A DNA stretch of 64,000 nt from positions 3,534,001 through 3,598,000 of the forward strand of contig NZ_CP009323.1 of the NCBI RefSeq assembly GCF_000959725.1, given 5' to 3'. The notes beneath the pieces are model-generated. The model searched no databases. It was given only the letters and a program-made list of their open reading frames with translations, and had not been told where the DNA came from. A program made the position numbers and the translations under genes. Each line of letters opens with the position of its first letter. Positions within the stretch are counted from its first letter, which is position 1. Positions 9,518-17,282 of the stretch are shown piece by piece. This DNA comes from Burkholderia gladioli. Its GTDB lineage: Bacteria; Pseudomonadota; Gammaproteobacteria; Burkholderiales; Burkholderiaceae.

Positions 9518-9544
9518 GCCCGCCTTCACGGCGGGCTTTTTTTT
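9518..9544 (+). terminator. Rho-independent terminator
   Basis: Perfect 7-bp stem GCCCGCC (9518-9524) / GGCGGGC (9530-9536) with a 5-nt loop, then eight T. It reads only on the plus strand and lies 150 bp beyond kgtP, leaving a long 3' leader or room for a small transcript. Confidence 0.9.
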
Positions 9545-9582
9545 CGTCCCGCGAAGCTCGAACTGCGGCCCGTGACGGTTGC

Positions 9583-10326
9583 TCAGGTGAGGTTGAGGCC
9601 GCCGTCCGAGAGCAGGATCTCGCCGGTCAGGTAGTCGGAGGCGACCAGCATGGCCACCGCCTGGGCGATGTCCTCGGGGCTGGCGGCGCGCCGCATCGGC
9701 GCGCGCTCCTTCCAGAGCTGCCGGGCCTGGGTCCAGTCGGCCGTCAGCGGCGTGTCGACCAGGCCCGGCGCGACCGCATTCACGCGAATCTCCGGTGCCA
9801 GCGACAGCGCGAGCAGGCGCGTGACATGGTTCAGGGCCGCCTTGCTCGCGGCATAGGGAATCGAGGCGCCCTTGGGGCGCACGCCGGCATGCGAGCTGAC
9901 ATTGACCACGCAGCCGGGCCTGCCGCGCGCGGCGGCTTCGCGCAGCGCCGCCTGCGCCTCGCTGACCAGTCGGAACGGCGCGACCACGTTGACTTCGTGC
10001 AGCTCCTGCCAGATCGCGGGCGTGGCCGCCGCCAGGTCCGCATGCGGGATCACGCGGCTGATCCCGGCATTGTTGACCAGCACGTCGAGGCGGCCCCAGG
10101 CGGCGATCGCCTCGCGCACCAGTCGCACGCGCGCGGCATCGTCGGCCAGGTCGGCCTGTAGGTAGACGGCCGAGCGGAGTTCGCGGGCCAGGGCCTGGCC
10201 TGCGGCGGCCGAACCGCGCGAGTGCAGGACGATCGCGTAACCATCCCGCGAGAGCCGGCGGGCGATCGCGGCGCCGATGCCGGAAGTGGAGCCGGTGACG
10301 AGGGCGACGGGCGGGGTGGAGGTCAT
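9583..10326 (-). CDS. SDR-family oxidoreductase (3-oxoacyl-ACP-reductase-like)
   Basis: 247-residue classical short-chain dehydrogenase/reductase. Cofactor motif TGSTSGIG near residue 11, NNAG in the middle, catalytic Ser in NVSSHAG and Tyr/Lys in YAASK, and a C-terminal GEILLSDGGLNLT. The NAD(P)H-dependent substrate cannot be told from sequence. A longer upstream frame overlaps the M23 peptidase gene and is not used. The ATG at 10326 starts right before the Rossmann fold. It is in the same direction as the peptidase gene, 88 bp downstream. Confidence 0.88.
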   Translation of the reverse strand: MTSTPPVALVTGSTSGIGAAIARRLSRDGYAIVLHSRGSAAAGQALARELRSAVYLQADLADDAARVRLVREAIAAWGRLDVLVNNAGISRVIPHADLAAATPAIWQELHEVNVVAPFRLVSEAQAALREAAARGRPGCVVNVSSHAGVRPKGASIPYAASKAALNHVTRLLALSLAPEIRVNAVAPGLVDTPLTADWTQARQLWKERAPMRRAASPEDIAQAVAMLVASDYLTGEILLSDGGLNLT

Positions 10327-10414
10327 GGCGAGGGGGATTCCGGATTGAGTCGGCCAGCTTGATCGTGGATCGGAGCTGGCGATTGTCGATCGGGAACTGC
10401 GCTTCCCACAAGCC

Positions 10415-11728
10415 TCACGACGCCGACGACACCTGCGGCGTCTGCAACAGCGTGCGCAGCGTCGGATCGAGCGTCGAGAGCCCGGCGCCGGCCGGCGCGG
10501 CATCGAGCATCGCGATGCCGACGTTCGGGCCGGCCGCCGCCGCGAACTGCGTGCGCACATCGACCAGGTCGCGCCGGAACGCGTCGAGCTGCATTGGCGA
10601 GAGCGTATTGCTCGCGTCGGCCAGCGCGACGATCGGATCGACCGGCGTATCGGCGATGCGCACCTCGAAGTGCAGGTGCGGGCCGGTGGCGGCGCCGGTC
10701 ATGCCGACCGCGCCGACACGCTGGCCCTGCGCGAGCGTCATGCCGACCTTGAGCCCCGGCGCATAGGCGGACAGGTGCGCATAGAGCGTCGAATAGTGAT
10801 CGGGATGGTCGATCACGACATAGCGGCCGTAGCCGTGCGGATCCACGCCGACGAAGGCGACCACGCCGTCGGCCGCCGCGTTGACGCGGGTGCCGCGCGG
10901 GGCCGCGAGATCGACGCCGGTATGCAGCGAACGCAGGTGCGAGATCGGGTGGATGCGCTCGCCGAACGGCGAGCTGATGCGCGTGGCCAGCACCGGCATG
11001 CTCAGCGCCGCCGCCTCCAGCGGTGCTCCGTCGAAGGTGTAGAAGGCGCCGTGCTCGGCGCCGGGCGGTCGGAACCACATCGCGCCGAAGCGCTTGCCGG
11101 CGGCGCGCACCTCGATCGCGGTCAGGCGCGGGCCTTCGTGGGTGGTCTCGTAGGCGATCCGGTAGCGGTCGCCGGTCTGCGCGGCCGCGTGGGTGCGCAA
11201 CTGCGCGGCGACCAGGTCGCCGACCTGGATGCGAACCTCGGGCGGGATATCGAGCTGCTGCAGGGTCTGCGCGAAGGAATGCGTGATGACGCCGGTGCGC
11301 AGGCCGGTGGCGAGCGGCGGCTCGCCCATGCCGAACGCGGGCGCGGCGAGCGAGAACAGTTCGCTGCCGTCGCCGAGCAGGCTGCGCCCCGCGGCGAAGC
11401 GTGAGGCGAAGCGGCCGGGACGCATGTCGCGCGAGGCGATCGCGGCCTCCAGCTGATCGGTGACGAAGCGCTGCGCGCTCGGGAACGGCGTGGCGGCGAA
11501 TACCTGCTGCGGGGTCCTGGCCGCGCCGAGCGTGGTCGGCGAGGGCGTGTTCGAGACCGCGGGCAGCGTCACCGCGAGACTGAACGCGGCGATCGCGCCA
11601 AGCGCCGCGGCGGCGGGAAGCAGGCGCATGAAGGGGCGCGCGGGAGGATTCGGTGTGGCGGGCCGGCGGGCGTGTCGGTCGCCGGCGACAAGCGAAACTT
11701 CGGGAATTGGGCTCAACGGACTCCACAT
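10415..11728 (-). CDS. M23 family metallopeptidase, membrane-anchored
   Basis: About 437 residues. A short cytoplasmic tail is followed by one hydrophobic segment (LLPAAAALGAIAAFSLAVTL), a periplasmic linker region, and a C-terminal LytM/M23 domain. The zinc ligands are visible: HTGVDLAAP gives His and Asp, and GPHLHFEV gives the His-x-His pair. Such enzymes cut peptidoglycan cross-bridges or activate amidases. Start is uncertain: ATG 11728 is used, while ATG 11629 begins directly at the membrane segment but lacks a ribosome-binding site. The extreme N-terminal frame further upstream is an artefact. Confidence 0.85.
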   Translation of the reverse strand: MWSPLSPIPEVSLVAGDRHARRPATPNPPARPFMRLLPAAAALGAIAAFSLAVTLPAVSNTPSPTTLGAARTPQQVFAATPFPSAQRFVTDQLEAAIASRDMRPGRFASRFAAGRSLLGDGSELFSLAAPAFGMGEPPLATGLRTGVITHSFAQTLQQLDIPPEVRIQVGDLVAAQLRTHAAAQTGDRYRIAYETTHEGPRLTAIEVRAAGKRFGAMWFRPPGAEHGAFYTFDGAPLEAAALSMPVLATRISSPFGERIHPISHLRSLHTGVDLAAPRGTRVNAAADGVVAFVGVDPHGYGRYVVIDHPDHYSTLYAHLSAYAPGLKVGMTLAQGQRVGAVGMTGAATGPHLHFEVRIADTPVDPIVALADASNTLSPMQLDAFRRDLVDVRTQFAAAAGPNVGIAMLDAAPAGAGLSTLDPTLRTLLQTPQVSSAS

Positions 11729-12199
11729 CCTCAAAAAGGCAGGTTCAGGGCAAGGGGTGGGGAAAGGCTGGCTACGCGAAAACCGCGCGACACGGCACGG
11801 CCGGCAGCACTCTGGCGTACGACGCCGGGCCGCGCGCGGCGGCCCGATACGTTCCGTTCGGCCCAGGGACGCGGGGTAACACCGCTCCGAACGATGATCC
11901 ATCGATGCGGGGTGGAACCCTGCGGTGAGAATCGACGCTGAGAAAGATGACAGCACCATGTCGCCAGCGTTCCGACAATTTTTGACTTTTATATGGGGAT
12001 CGATTTCGGATCGCGGAGGATGCGAGTGGAATCGCCAAACTTGCGTGTTATGCACGGCGCTTGCCGCTTGCCCTCGCTTTGCCCTCGTATAGGACTTCGG
12101 ATCGTGAAAAATCTCTCGATACGATTGAGAATGATTTGCGTTTGCATTAAATTCAACGCAGTCGATTTTCCCGAACCCACCACGATACGGAGATGCCTG
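11729..12199. other. Divergent intergenic region, M23 peptidase / ECF sigma factor
   Basis: 471 bp with promoters for both flanking genes. It is AT-richer near 11980-12180 and holds a Fur-box-like sequence (12127-12145) just before the sigma factor. No additional gene is supported. Confidence 0.6.
12127..12145 (+). promoter_or_regulatory. Fur box upstream of ECF sigma factor
   Basis: GAGAATGATTTGCGTTTGC matches 12 of 19 positions of the Fur consensus, with the left half nearly perfect (TGAGAATGAT). It lies 55 bp before the sigma factor start, consistent with iron repression. Confidence 0.65.
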
Positions 12200-12814
12200 A
12201 TGTCGGAACCGACCCTCGCCGCATCCGCCCGCATGTCGCCGCGCCTGGCCGCCAGGCACGCGGCGCGCGGCCGCGGTGCGCTCGTCGAGACGCTGGTGTG
12301 TCATCGCGCGATGCTGGTCAAGGTCGCGCAGGGGGTGACCGGCTGCGCCAGCCGTGCCGAGGACGTGGTGCACGACGTGCTGCTGCGGCTGGTCGATTTC
12401 CCGAACCAGGAGGCGATCCGGCAGCCGCTCGCCTATGTCACGCGCATGGTGCGCAATGCCTCGATCGACGTCTGTCGCCGCCAGTCGCTCGAAACCCACT
12501 GGCGTGCCGAGGCGGAGGCGGGGCTCGACGTGCCGTCGCCCGAGCCCACGCCCGAGGCGATCGCGCTGACGCGCGACGCCCTCGAACGGATGCGCGCGGC
12601 CCTGACCGAGGTCCCGGTGCGCAGCCGGACCGCCTTCGAGATGGTGCGCGTGCGCGAGGAGACGCTGGCGGCCGCGGCCGACGCGCTCGACGTGTCGCCG
12701 ACGCTGGTGCATTTCATGGTGCGCGACGTGGTTCGTCATTGCGCCGAATGCCTCGCCGCCCTCGATCGCGGCGTGGCGCCGCCGGCCTTCGCGGCGGCCT
12801 CGCGCCGACGCTAG
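12200..12814 (+). CDS. ECF-type sigma factor, iron-starvation class (FecI/PvdS-like)
   Basis: 204 residues. Sigma region 2 is visible (CHRAMLVKVAQGVTGCASRAEDVVHDVLLRL), and so is a region 4 helix-turn-helix (TLAAAADALDVSPTLVHFMVRDVVRH). I chose ATG 12200 because ACGGAG lies 8 bp upstream and the longer frame runs through the Fur box. The upstream Fur box and the family similarity suggest a siderophore-type sigma such as FpvI, PvdS or OrbS, directing RNA polymerase to iron-uptake genes. No FecR-type anti-sigma gene is adjacent. The exact regulon is not shown here. Confidence 0.85.
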   Translation: MSEPTLAASARMSPRLAARHAARGRGALVETLVCHRAMLVKVAQGVTGCASRAEDVVHDVLLRLVDFPNQEAIRQPLAYVTRMVRNASIDVCRRQSLETHWRAEAEAGLDVPSPEPTPEAIALTRDALERMRAALTEVPVRSRTAFEMVRVREETLAAAADALDVSPTLVHFMVRDVVRHCAECLAALDRGVAPPAFAAASRRR

Positions 12815-12987
12815 GGGCTGGCGCGCTGCTCCGGGCCGCGTTTCCTCAAGCGGCATCGCGTCGCGCCTGCCCGTGCCCGGCCTGCACGACGACGCGGCAA
12901 AGCCTTGCTGCAAGGGGTTGTCCCGGCAAGGGACGAGAATGGCAGGCCATTTGGTCGAATGGACGCAGCGCCGGATTCGCGTTGAAA

Positions 12988-13006
12988 TAGTCCCACTTCG
13001 GGACTA
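12988..13006. promoter_or_regulatory. Operator-like inverted repeat of higBA
   Basis: Perfect 7-bp repeat TAGTCCC / GGGACTA with a 5-nt spacer, 23 bp before the higB start. This is the place and form expected for binding of the HigA dimer that represses its own operon. Confidence 0.7.
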
Positions 13007-13029
13007 CCATGGATCCTCACTGCATCCTT

Positions 13030-13332
13030 ATGCGTATCGTTGCCAAGCGCACCCTGCAGGCCTTCGTCATCCGTCATCCGCAGGCGCGCCAGTCGATGCT
13101 GGCGTGGTGCGCCGACGCCGACAAGTCGAGATGGACCACGCCGCAACAGATCCGCGCGGCCTATGCCTCGGCGAGCTTCGTCGGGCGCAATCGCGTGGTG
13201 TTCAAGCTGCATGGCAACGCCTATCGGCTGATCGTCGCGATTGCCTGGCAGGTCGGCGTCGTCTACGTGAAGTTCGTCGGTACGCACGCGGAATACGACA
13301 GGGTGGATGCGGCTACCGTGGAGATGAACTGA
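13030..13332 (+). CDS. higB: HigB-type mRNA interferase toxin
   Basis: 100 residues, RelE-like fold of the HigB class, which cleaves mRNA on translating ribosomes. Family features are MRIVAKRTLQAFVIRHP at the start, NRVVFKLHGNAYRLIVAIAW in the centre, and VYVKFVGTHAEYDRVD at the end, where the KFVGTHAEYD segment holds the catalytic residues. The ATG at 13030 fits the family N-terminus; an upstream in-frame ATG at 13009 overlaps the operator region. The stop overlaps the antitoxin ATG by one base. Toxin-first order is the normal arrangement of higBA. Confidence 0.93.
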   Translation: MRIVAKRTLQAFVIRHPQARQSMLAWCADADKSRWTTPQQIRAAYASASFVGRNRVVFKLHGNAYRLIVAIAWQVGVVYVKFVGTHAEYDRVDAATVEMN

Positions 13333-13700
13333 TGGACATTACGATTCGCCCGATCCGTGGCGAGCAGGACTACGAGGCGGCGCTCGCCGAAGTCTCGGCC
13401 CTGGTCGATGCCGATCCCGCGCCCGGCACGCCCGAGGGCGACAAGCTCGAGATCCTGTCGTTCCTGGTCGAGCGCTACGAGGACGCGCGTTTTCGCCTGC
13501 ACGCGCCCGATCCGATCGCCGCGATCAAGTTCCGCATGGAGCAGGGCGGCCTCACGGTCGCCGACCTCAAGCCTTATATCGGCAATACCAATCGTGTCTA
13601 CGAAGTGCTGAACGGCAAGCGCCCGCTGAGCCTGGCGATGATCCGCCGGCTGCACCAGGGGCTGCGGATTCCCGCCGACGTGCTGATCGGCGTCGCCTGA
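13332..13700 (+). CDS. higA: HigA-type antitoxin
   Basis: 122 residues with a C-terminal helix-turn-helix (KFRMEQGGLTVADLKPYIGNTNRVYEVLNGKR, described here by its two halves around GGLT and GNTN). It neutralises HigB and represses the operon through the upstream palindrome. The N-terminal half (residues 1-55) is the HigB-binding portion in this longer HigA subclass. Start is fixed by the TGATG overlap with higB. Convergent with cobB, with a 96-bp gap that has no clear terminator. Confidence 0.93.
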   Translation: MDITIRPIRGEQDYEAALAEVSALVDADPAPGTPEGDKLEILSFLVERYEDARFRLHAPDPIAAIKFRMEQGGLTVADLKPYIGNTNRVYEVLNGKRPLSLAMIRRLHQGLRIPADVLIGVA

Positions 13701-13796
13701 GCGGGTGGCGGCCGGCTCCCGCCTTGCTGCGGGCACGTCGCGCCGGTTTCGGGCGCGACCTTGCACGCCGCGTCGCGCCGGGGCCGGCGAGCGCGC

Positions 13797-15131
13797 CTAG
13801 CCGGCCGCGAGCGCGCTGGCCGGCGGCCACGCCCCGAGCAGCAGGTCGGCCAGCGCCCGCGGATTCGACGGCCAATAGGCATGCATGTAGGTCGCGACGA
13901 TCGAGCCGTGCCGGTAGACCGCCTCGCCCGGCGCGCCGTCGTCGGGCCGCACGGCGACGGCCGAGGGCGCCAGCGGCGTCTGCAGCCTCGAATAATGGAA
14001 GGTATGGCCCGACATCGGCCCGGCGGGCGTGTCGAGCCGCTGCATGCCGAGCGAGGTGAAGCGGCGCTGCATGGTGGCGGCGCCGGGCAACAGGCCCAGC
14101 ATCGGCGTAACGGTGCCGTCCGCCGTGCCCAGCGTCTCGCAGAGATAGAGCAGGCCGCCGCACTCGGCCAGCACCGGCCGCCCGGCGGCGACATGCGAGG
14201 CGATGCCGGCGGCGCTGCGCCGGTTGGCGGCGAGCCGTGCCGCATGCAGCTCCGGATAACCGCCCGGCAGGTACAGCGCGTCGCAATCGGGCAAGGCCTC
14301 GTCGGCCAGCGGCGAGAAAAAGTCCAGGCTGGCGCCGAGTGCTTCGAGCAGCGCCAGGTTGGCCGGGTAGAGGAAGGAGAAGGCCGCATCGCGCGCCACC
14401 GCCACTCGCAGGCCCTCCAGCCAGCGCGGCAAGGGCGCTGGCTGCGCGGGCGACGCGAATGCCACTTCCGGTGGCAACTCGGCCAGCGAGGTCCGCGCCA
14501 TGGCATCGGCCGCGCGTTCGAGCCGCGCGTCGAGGTCGGCGATGTCCGCGGCCTGGTGCAGGCCGAGATGCCGTTCCGGCAGCGCGATGCCGGGGTCGGC
14601 CGGCAGATGGCCGAGCCAGCGGATGTCCTCGGGCATCGAGGCGCGCAGCAGCGCGGCATGCCGCTCGGAGCCGACCCGATTGGCCAGCACGCCATGGAAG
14701 GGCAGCCCCGGCCGGAAACGCGCGAGCCCGAAGGCCAGCGCGCCGAAAGTCTGCGCCACCGATTTCCCCGAGATCACCGCGGCCACCGGCACGCCGAAGC
14801 GGCAGGCCAGGTCGGCGCTGCTCGGCGTGCCGTCGAACAGGCCCATCACGCCCTCGATCAGGATCAGGTCGGCCTCGGCGGCGGCCTGCGCCAGCAGCGC
14901 GCGGCAGCCGTCCTCGCCGACCATGCCGAGATCGAGCGAATGCACCTCGGCGCCGCTGGCGCGCGCGAGGATCATCGGATCGAGGAAGTCCGGGCCGGTC
15001 TTGAACACGCGCACGCGCCGGCCGAGCCGCCGATGCAGCCGCGCCAGCCCCGCGGTGATCGAGGTCTTGCCCTGGCCGGAGCCGCTCGCGCCGATCAGCA
15101 GCGCCGGGCAGCGCAGCACGCCTGCGGACAC
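13797..15131 (-). CDS. cobB: Hydrogenobyrinic/cobyrinic acid a,c-diamide synthase
   Basis: 444 residues. An N-terminal dethiobiotin-synthetase-like P-loop domain (GASGSGQGKTSIT) joins a C-terminal class I-like glutamine amidotransferase domain (GGYPELHAARL, AECGGLLYL with nucleophile Cys324). It amidates the a and c side chains of the corrin using glutamine and ATP. The GTG start sits 2 bp after the cobO stop, so it is co-translated. Third gene of the riboswitch-controlled cobE-cobO-cobB operon. In this oxygen-dependent pathway it should act on hydrogenobyrinate before cobalt insertion. Confidence 0.95.
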   Translation of the reverse strand: MSAGVLRCPALLIGASGSGQGKTSITAGLARLHRRLGRRVRVFKTGPDFLDPMILARASGAEVHSLDLGMVGEDGCRALLAQAAAEADLILIEGVMGLFDGTPSSADLACRFGVPVAAVISGKSVAQTFGALAFGLARFRPGLPFHGVLANRVGSERHAALLRASMPEDIRWLGHLPADPGIALPERHLGLHQAADIADLDARLERAADAMARTSLAELPPEVAFASPAQPAPLPRWLEGLRVAVARDAAFSFLYPANLALLEALGASLDFFSPLADEALPDCDALYLPGGYPELHAARLAANRRSAAGIASHVAAGRPVLAECGGLLYLCETLGTADGTVTPMLGLLPGAATMQRRFTSLGMQRLDTPAGPMSGHTFHYSRLQTPLAPSAVAVRPDDGAPGEAVYRHGSIVATYMHAYWPSNPRALADLLLGAWPPASALAAG

Positions 15132-15133
15132 GC

Positions 15134-15736
15134 TCAGAACTCCACGCCGCGCTGGGCCTTTACGCCCTGCTCGCGATACGGGTGCTTGACCAGCCGCATC
15201 TCGGTCACCAGGTCGGCGGCCTCCACCAGCGCGTCGGGCGCATGACGCCCCGTCACCACCACGTGCAGCGCCGCCGGGCGCGCGGCCAGCACGGCCAGCA
15301 CCTCGTCGAGTGGCAGGTAGTCGTACTTCAGCACCGTGTTCAGCTCGTCGAGGATCACCATCTGGTAGTCGCCGCTCTCGATCATCCGGCGCGCCTCGTC
15401 CCAGCCCTTGCGCGCGGTCGCGATATCGGCCTCGCGATCCTGCGTGTTCCAGGTGTAGCCGTCGCCCATCGTCACGAAATCGCAGTCCGCGAAGGTGTTG
15501 AGCAGGTCGCGCTCGGCCGTGTGCAGCGCACCCTTGATGAACTGCACCACGCCCAGCTTCATGCCGTGGCCGAGCACGCGCACCGCCATGCCGAAGGCGG
15601 CCGTGCTCTTGCCCTTGCCGTTGCCGGTGTTGACGATCAGCAGGCCCTTCTCGACGGTCGCCGCGGCCTGTTTCTTTTCATGGCCGGCGCGGCGGCGTTC
15701 GGTCATGCGCTGATGCGATTCGGGATCGGTTTTCAT
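15134..15736 (-). CDS. cobO: Cob(I)yrinic acid a,c-diamide adenosyltransferase
   Basis: 200 residues, CobA/CobO/BtuR family. A basic N-terminal tail (MTERRRAGHEKKQ) precedes the P-loop NTGNGKGKSTAAFGMAVR; YTWNTQD and the Walker B-like VILDELNTVLKYDYLP follow. It transfers the 5'-deoxyadenosyl group of ATP to cobalt. The length is typical. Positioned between cobE and cobB in one transcript; the gap to cobE is 81 bp. Confidence 0.96.
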   Translation of the reverse strand: MKTDPESHQRMTERRRAGHEKKQAAATVEKGLLIVNTGNGKGKSTAAFGMAVRVLGHGMKLGVVQFIKGALHTAERDLLNTFADCDFVTMGDGYTWNTQDREADIATARKGWDEARRMIESGDYQMVILDELNTVLKYDYLPLDEVLAVLAARPAALHVVVTGRHAPDALVEAADLVTEMRLVKHPYREQGVKAQRGVEF

Positions 15737-15817
15737 CGGGTCGGAAGTCCTCGGGATACGGGAAAGCGGGCAGGAAAATATCGGGGCATCGGGCAGGGCG
15801 GCGGCATGATCGCGCGT

Positions 15818-16237
15818 TCAGGCGGGCCCGGCGATCGCCACGGTCACGCCGTCGACGATCGTCTTCGGCACCAGCAACCGGCCGTGCGGCGCGGCAGCCA
15901 GCGCGCAGGGCTCGCACACGCCCTCGACGCCGAAGCGCGCGAAGGCGGCCGAGCTCGGGGCCGTGCCATCCCCCGGCGGCGCATCGGGGGCGATGGCTTC
16001 GCGCGCGATCGCCACCAGCGGCCAGCCATGGCGCGCGCAGCAGGCCACCAGGCCCGGTTCGGCGGCCTTGGCGTCGAGCGTCGCGACGCGGGCGATATCG
16101 GCCAGCGCGAGGCCGGGTCGGCGCGCGAGCGCGGCGGCGATGGCGGCCTCGATCGCCTCGGGCGACTTGCCGGCGCGGCAGCCCACCCCGACGACGATGC
16201 GCGGCGCGGCGATGCGATCCGGAGCGATGCAGGTCAT
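15818..16237 (-). CDS. cobE: CobE / CbiG C-terminal-domain protein
   Basis: 139 residues matching the CobE (CbiG_C) family: VVGVGCRAGKSPEAIEAAI at the start, ATLDAKAAEPGLVACC in the middle, and EGVCEPCALAAAPHGRLLVPKT near the end. CobE is needed for the oxygen-dependent corrin pathway, but its exact role is not settled. The ATG at 16237 sits directly before the family motif. First gene of the operon, about 170 nt downstream of the minus-strand cobalamin riboswitch. A second, degenerate CobE-like domain is found in the CbiG-CobJ fusion at 36026. Confidence 0.9.
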   Translation of the reverse strand: MTCIAPDRIAAPRIVVGVGCRAGKSPEAIEAAIAAALARRPGLALADIARVATLDAKAAEPGLVACCARHGWPLVAIAREAIAPDAPPGDGTAPSSAAFARFGVEGVCEPCALAAAPHGRLLVPKTIVDGVTVAIAGPA

Positions 16238-16299
16238 GCTGGGCGGACGAGTGGTGAACGAGCGAACAAACGTGCAAGCAAACGGGCACACGAGCGGGC

Positions 16300-16404
16300 A
16301 AAAAAACGGCGAACCACGGTGTCGACGACGCTTCGTGCCTCGATGCGGATTTCGCATGGCGCCCGTCCCACGCGGGTGCCATGTCCGGCGAGCCGGGCTC
16401 GCCG
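16300..16404 (-). promoter_or_regulatory. Possible expression platform of the minus-strand riboswitch
   Basis: Read on the minus strand: a local 8-bp hairpin (16403-16396 with 16394-16387), then a CATGGC/GCCATG stem (16383-16378, 16360-16355), then GGTTCGCCG (16315-16307) followed by seven T (16306-16300). GGTTCGCCG can instead pair with CGGCGAGCC of the first hairpin (9 bp, one G-U), giving mutually exclusive terminator and anti-terminator forms. The long loop makes this tentative. Confidence 0.35.
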
Positions 16405-16409
16405 TCTGC

Positions 16410-16612
16410 GTCGGCCGGTATCCGGGCTGGCCGCCTGTCATGCCGACGCCTTCCCGCCGCGATCGGCAGTGGCTCGAGTCGGCCTGCGCGTCGCGCTTGC
16501 GCGATTCGCCGGCGGCGTACCGTTGCGGGGACAGCACAGGCTGGCGGCGCGCCGCTCCCTGTTTCCCGTTTAACCGCAGTCGCGAATGCGACTGCGGGCA
16601 CCGAACGCGCGC
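16410..16612 (-). ncRNA. Cobalamin riboswitch (for cobE-cobO-cobB)
   Basis: On the minus strand the order of conserved blocks is diagnostic: ACGGGAAACAGG, then the B12 box CTGTCCCCGCAACGGTA, a variable arm, and AGCCCGGATACCGGCC (16428-16413). It lies in the leader of cobE. Binding of adenosylcobalamin is expected to switch off the operon. Confidence 0.92.
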
Positions 16613-16784
16613 ATACGATAGCACAGCGGACGGGGCCGGAAGGGCGCTCGCCGGGGCTTGCCGGGCAGGCGCGTCGGTGGCGCGGGCGCACAAAAAGAGC
16701 GGCGGCGCCGAGCGCGCCCCATCGCGCGCCGCGGCCGGCCGCGCCGCCTTGACGCGTCTGGACGCCGCGCCTACACTCGCACGC

Positions 16785-17026
16785 GTTTTGGTGCTCGCGT
16801 GCGGATTCTCTTGGCACGCAGTTGAACGGGAAACAGGGAAGCTCGCCGCGCCGCGGACGATCTCAACCTGTGCTGCCCCCGCAACGGTAAGCGCATGCAT
16901 CGCGCAAGCGATGCGAGCCCCGCTTCACCGCGCCCCGAGTCGCTCGGGCGCGCGGCCCGGCCACTGGACGCGAGACGCGTCCGGGAAGGCGAAGCGGCGC
17001 TGTCGCCAGCCCGGATACCGGCCAGA
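16785..17026 (+). ncRNA. Cobalamin riboswitch (for cobW-cobN-chlI/D)
   Basis: Plus-strand copy with TTGGTGCTCGCG at the 5' end, ACGGGAAACAGGGAAGC, the B12 box CTGCCCCCGCAACGGTAA, a long variable arm and AGCCCGGATACCGGCC (17009-17024). It faces away from the minus-strand riboswitch, about 170 bp apart. It should repress the chelatase operon when cobalamin is plentiful. Confidence 0.94.
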
Positions 17027-17191
17027 ACCACGGAAGCGCCAGTCGTGCGCGAGCCCCGGGCCAGGCCCTGCGGCGCGCGGCGGCGAATCCGCAGGGAAGC
17101 GTCGCGGGTGGCGGCGCGGGTTCCCGTGCAGCCTCGCGGCCGCGCCCTGGGCGCGTCGGCCGGCCAGTCCATCGTCGATGATCGTCGTCCC

Positions 17192-17225
17192 CGGGCGGCC
17201 GGCATGACGACCGGCAGGCCGCCCG
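17192..17225 (+). repeat. Strong stem between riboswitch and cobW
   Basis: 9-bp stem CGGGCGGCC (17192-17200) / GGCCGCCCG (17217-17225), no U-tract. It may belong to the expression platform or favour Rho-dependent termination; not proven. Confidence 0.4.
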
Positions 17226-17282
17226 CGCGTCGTGCCGACGCCGCGATGGCATCATCCACCGACTCACCGACAGGCGAATTCC

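Noticed and set aside
16256..16305. Short A-, C- and G-rich near-repeats near 16260-16305
   Set aside because: Units such as ACGAGCGGGCA and AACGAGCGAACA are irregular, with no constant spacer; not a CRISPR array or iteron set.
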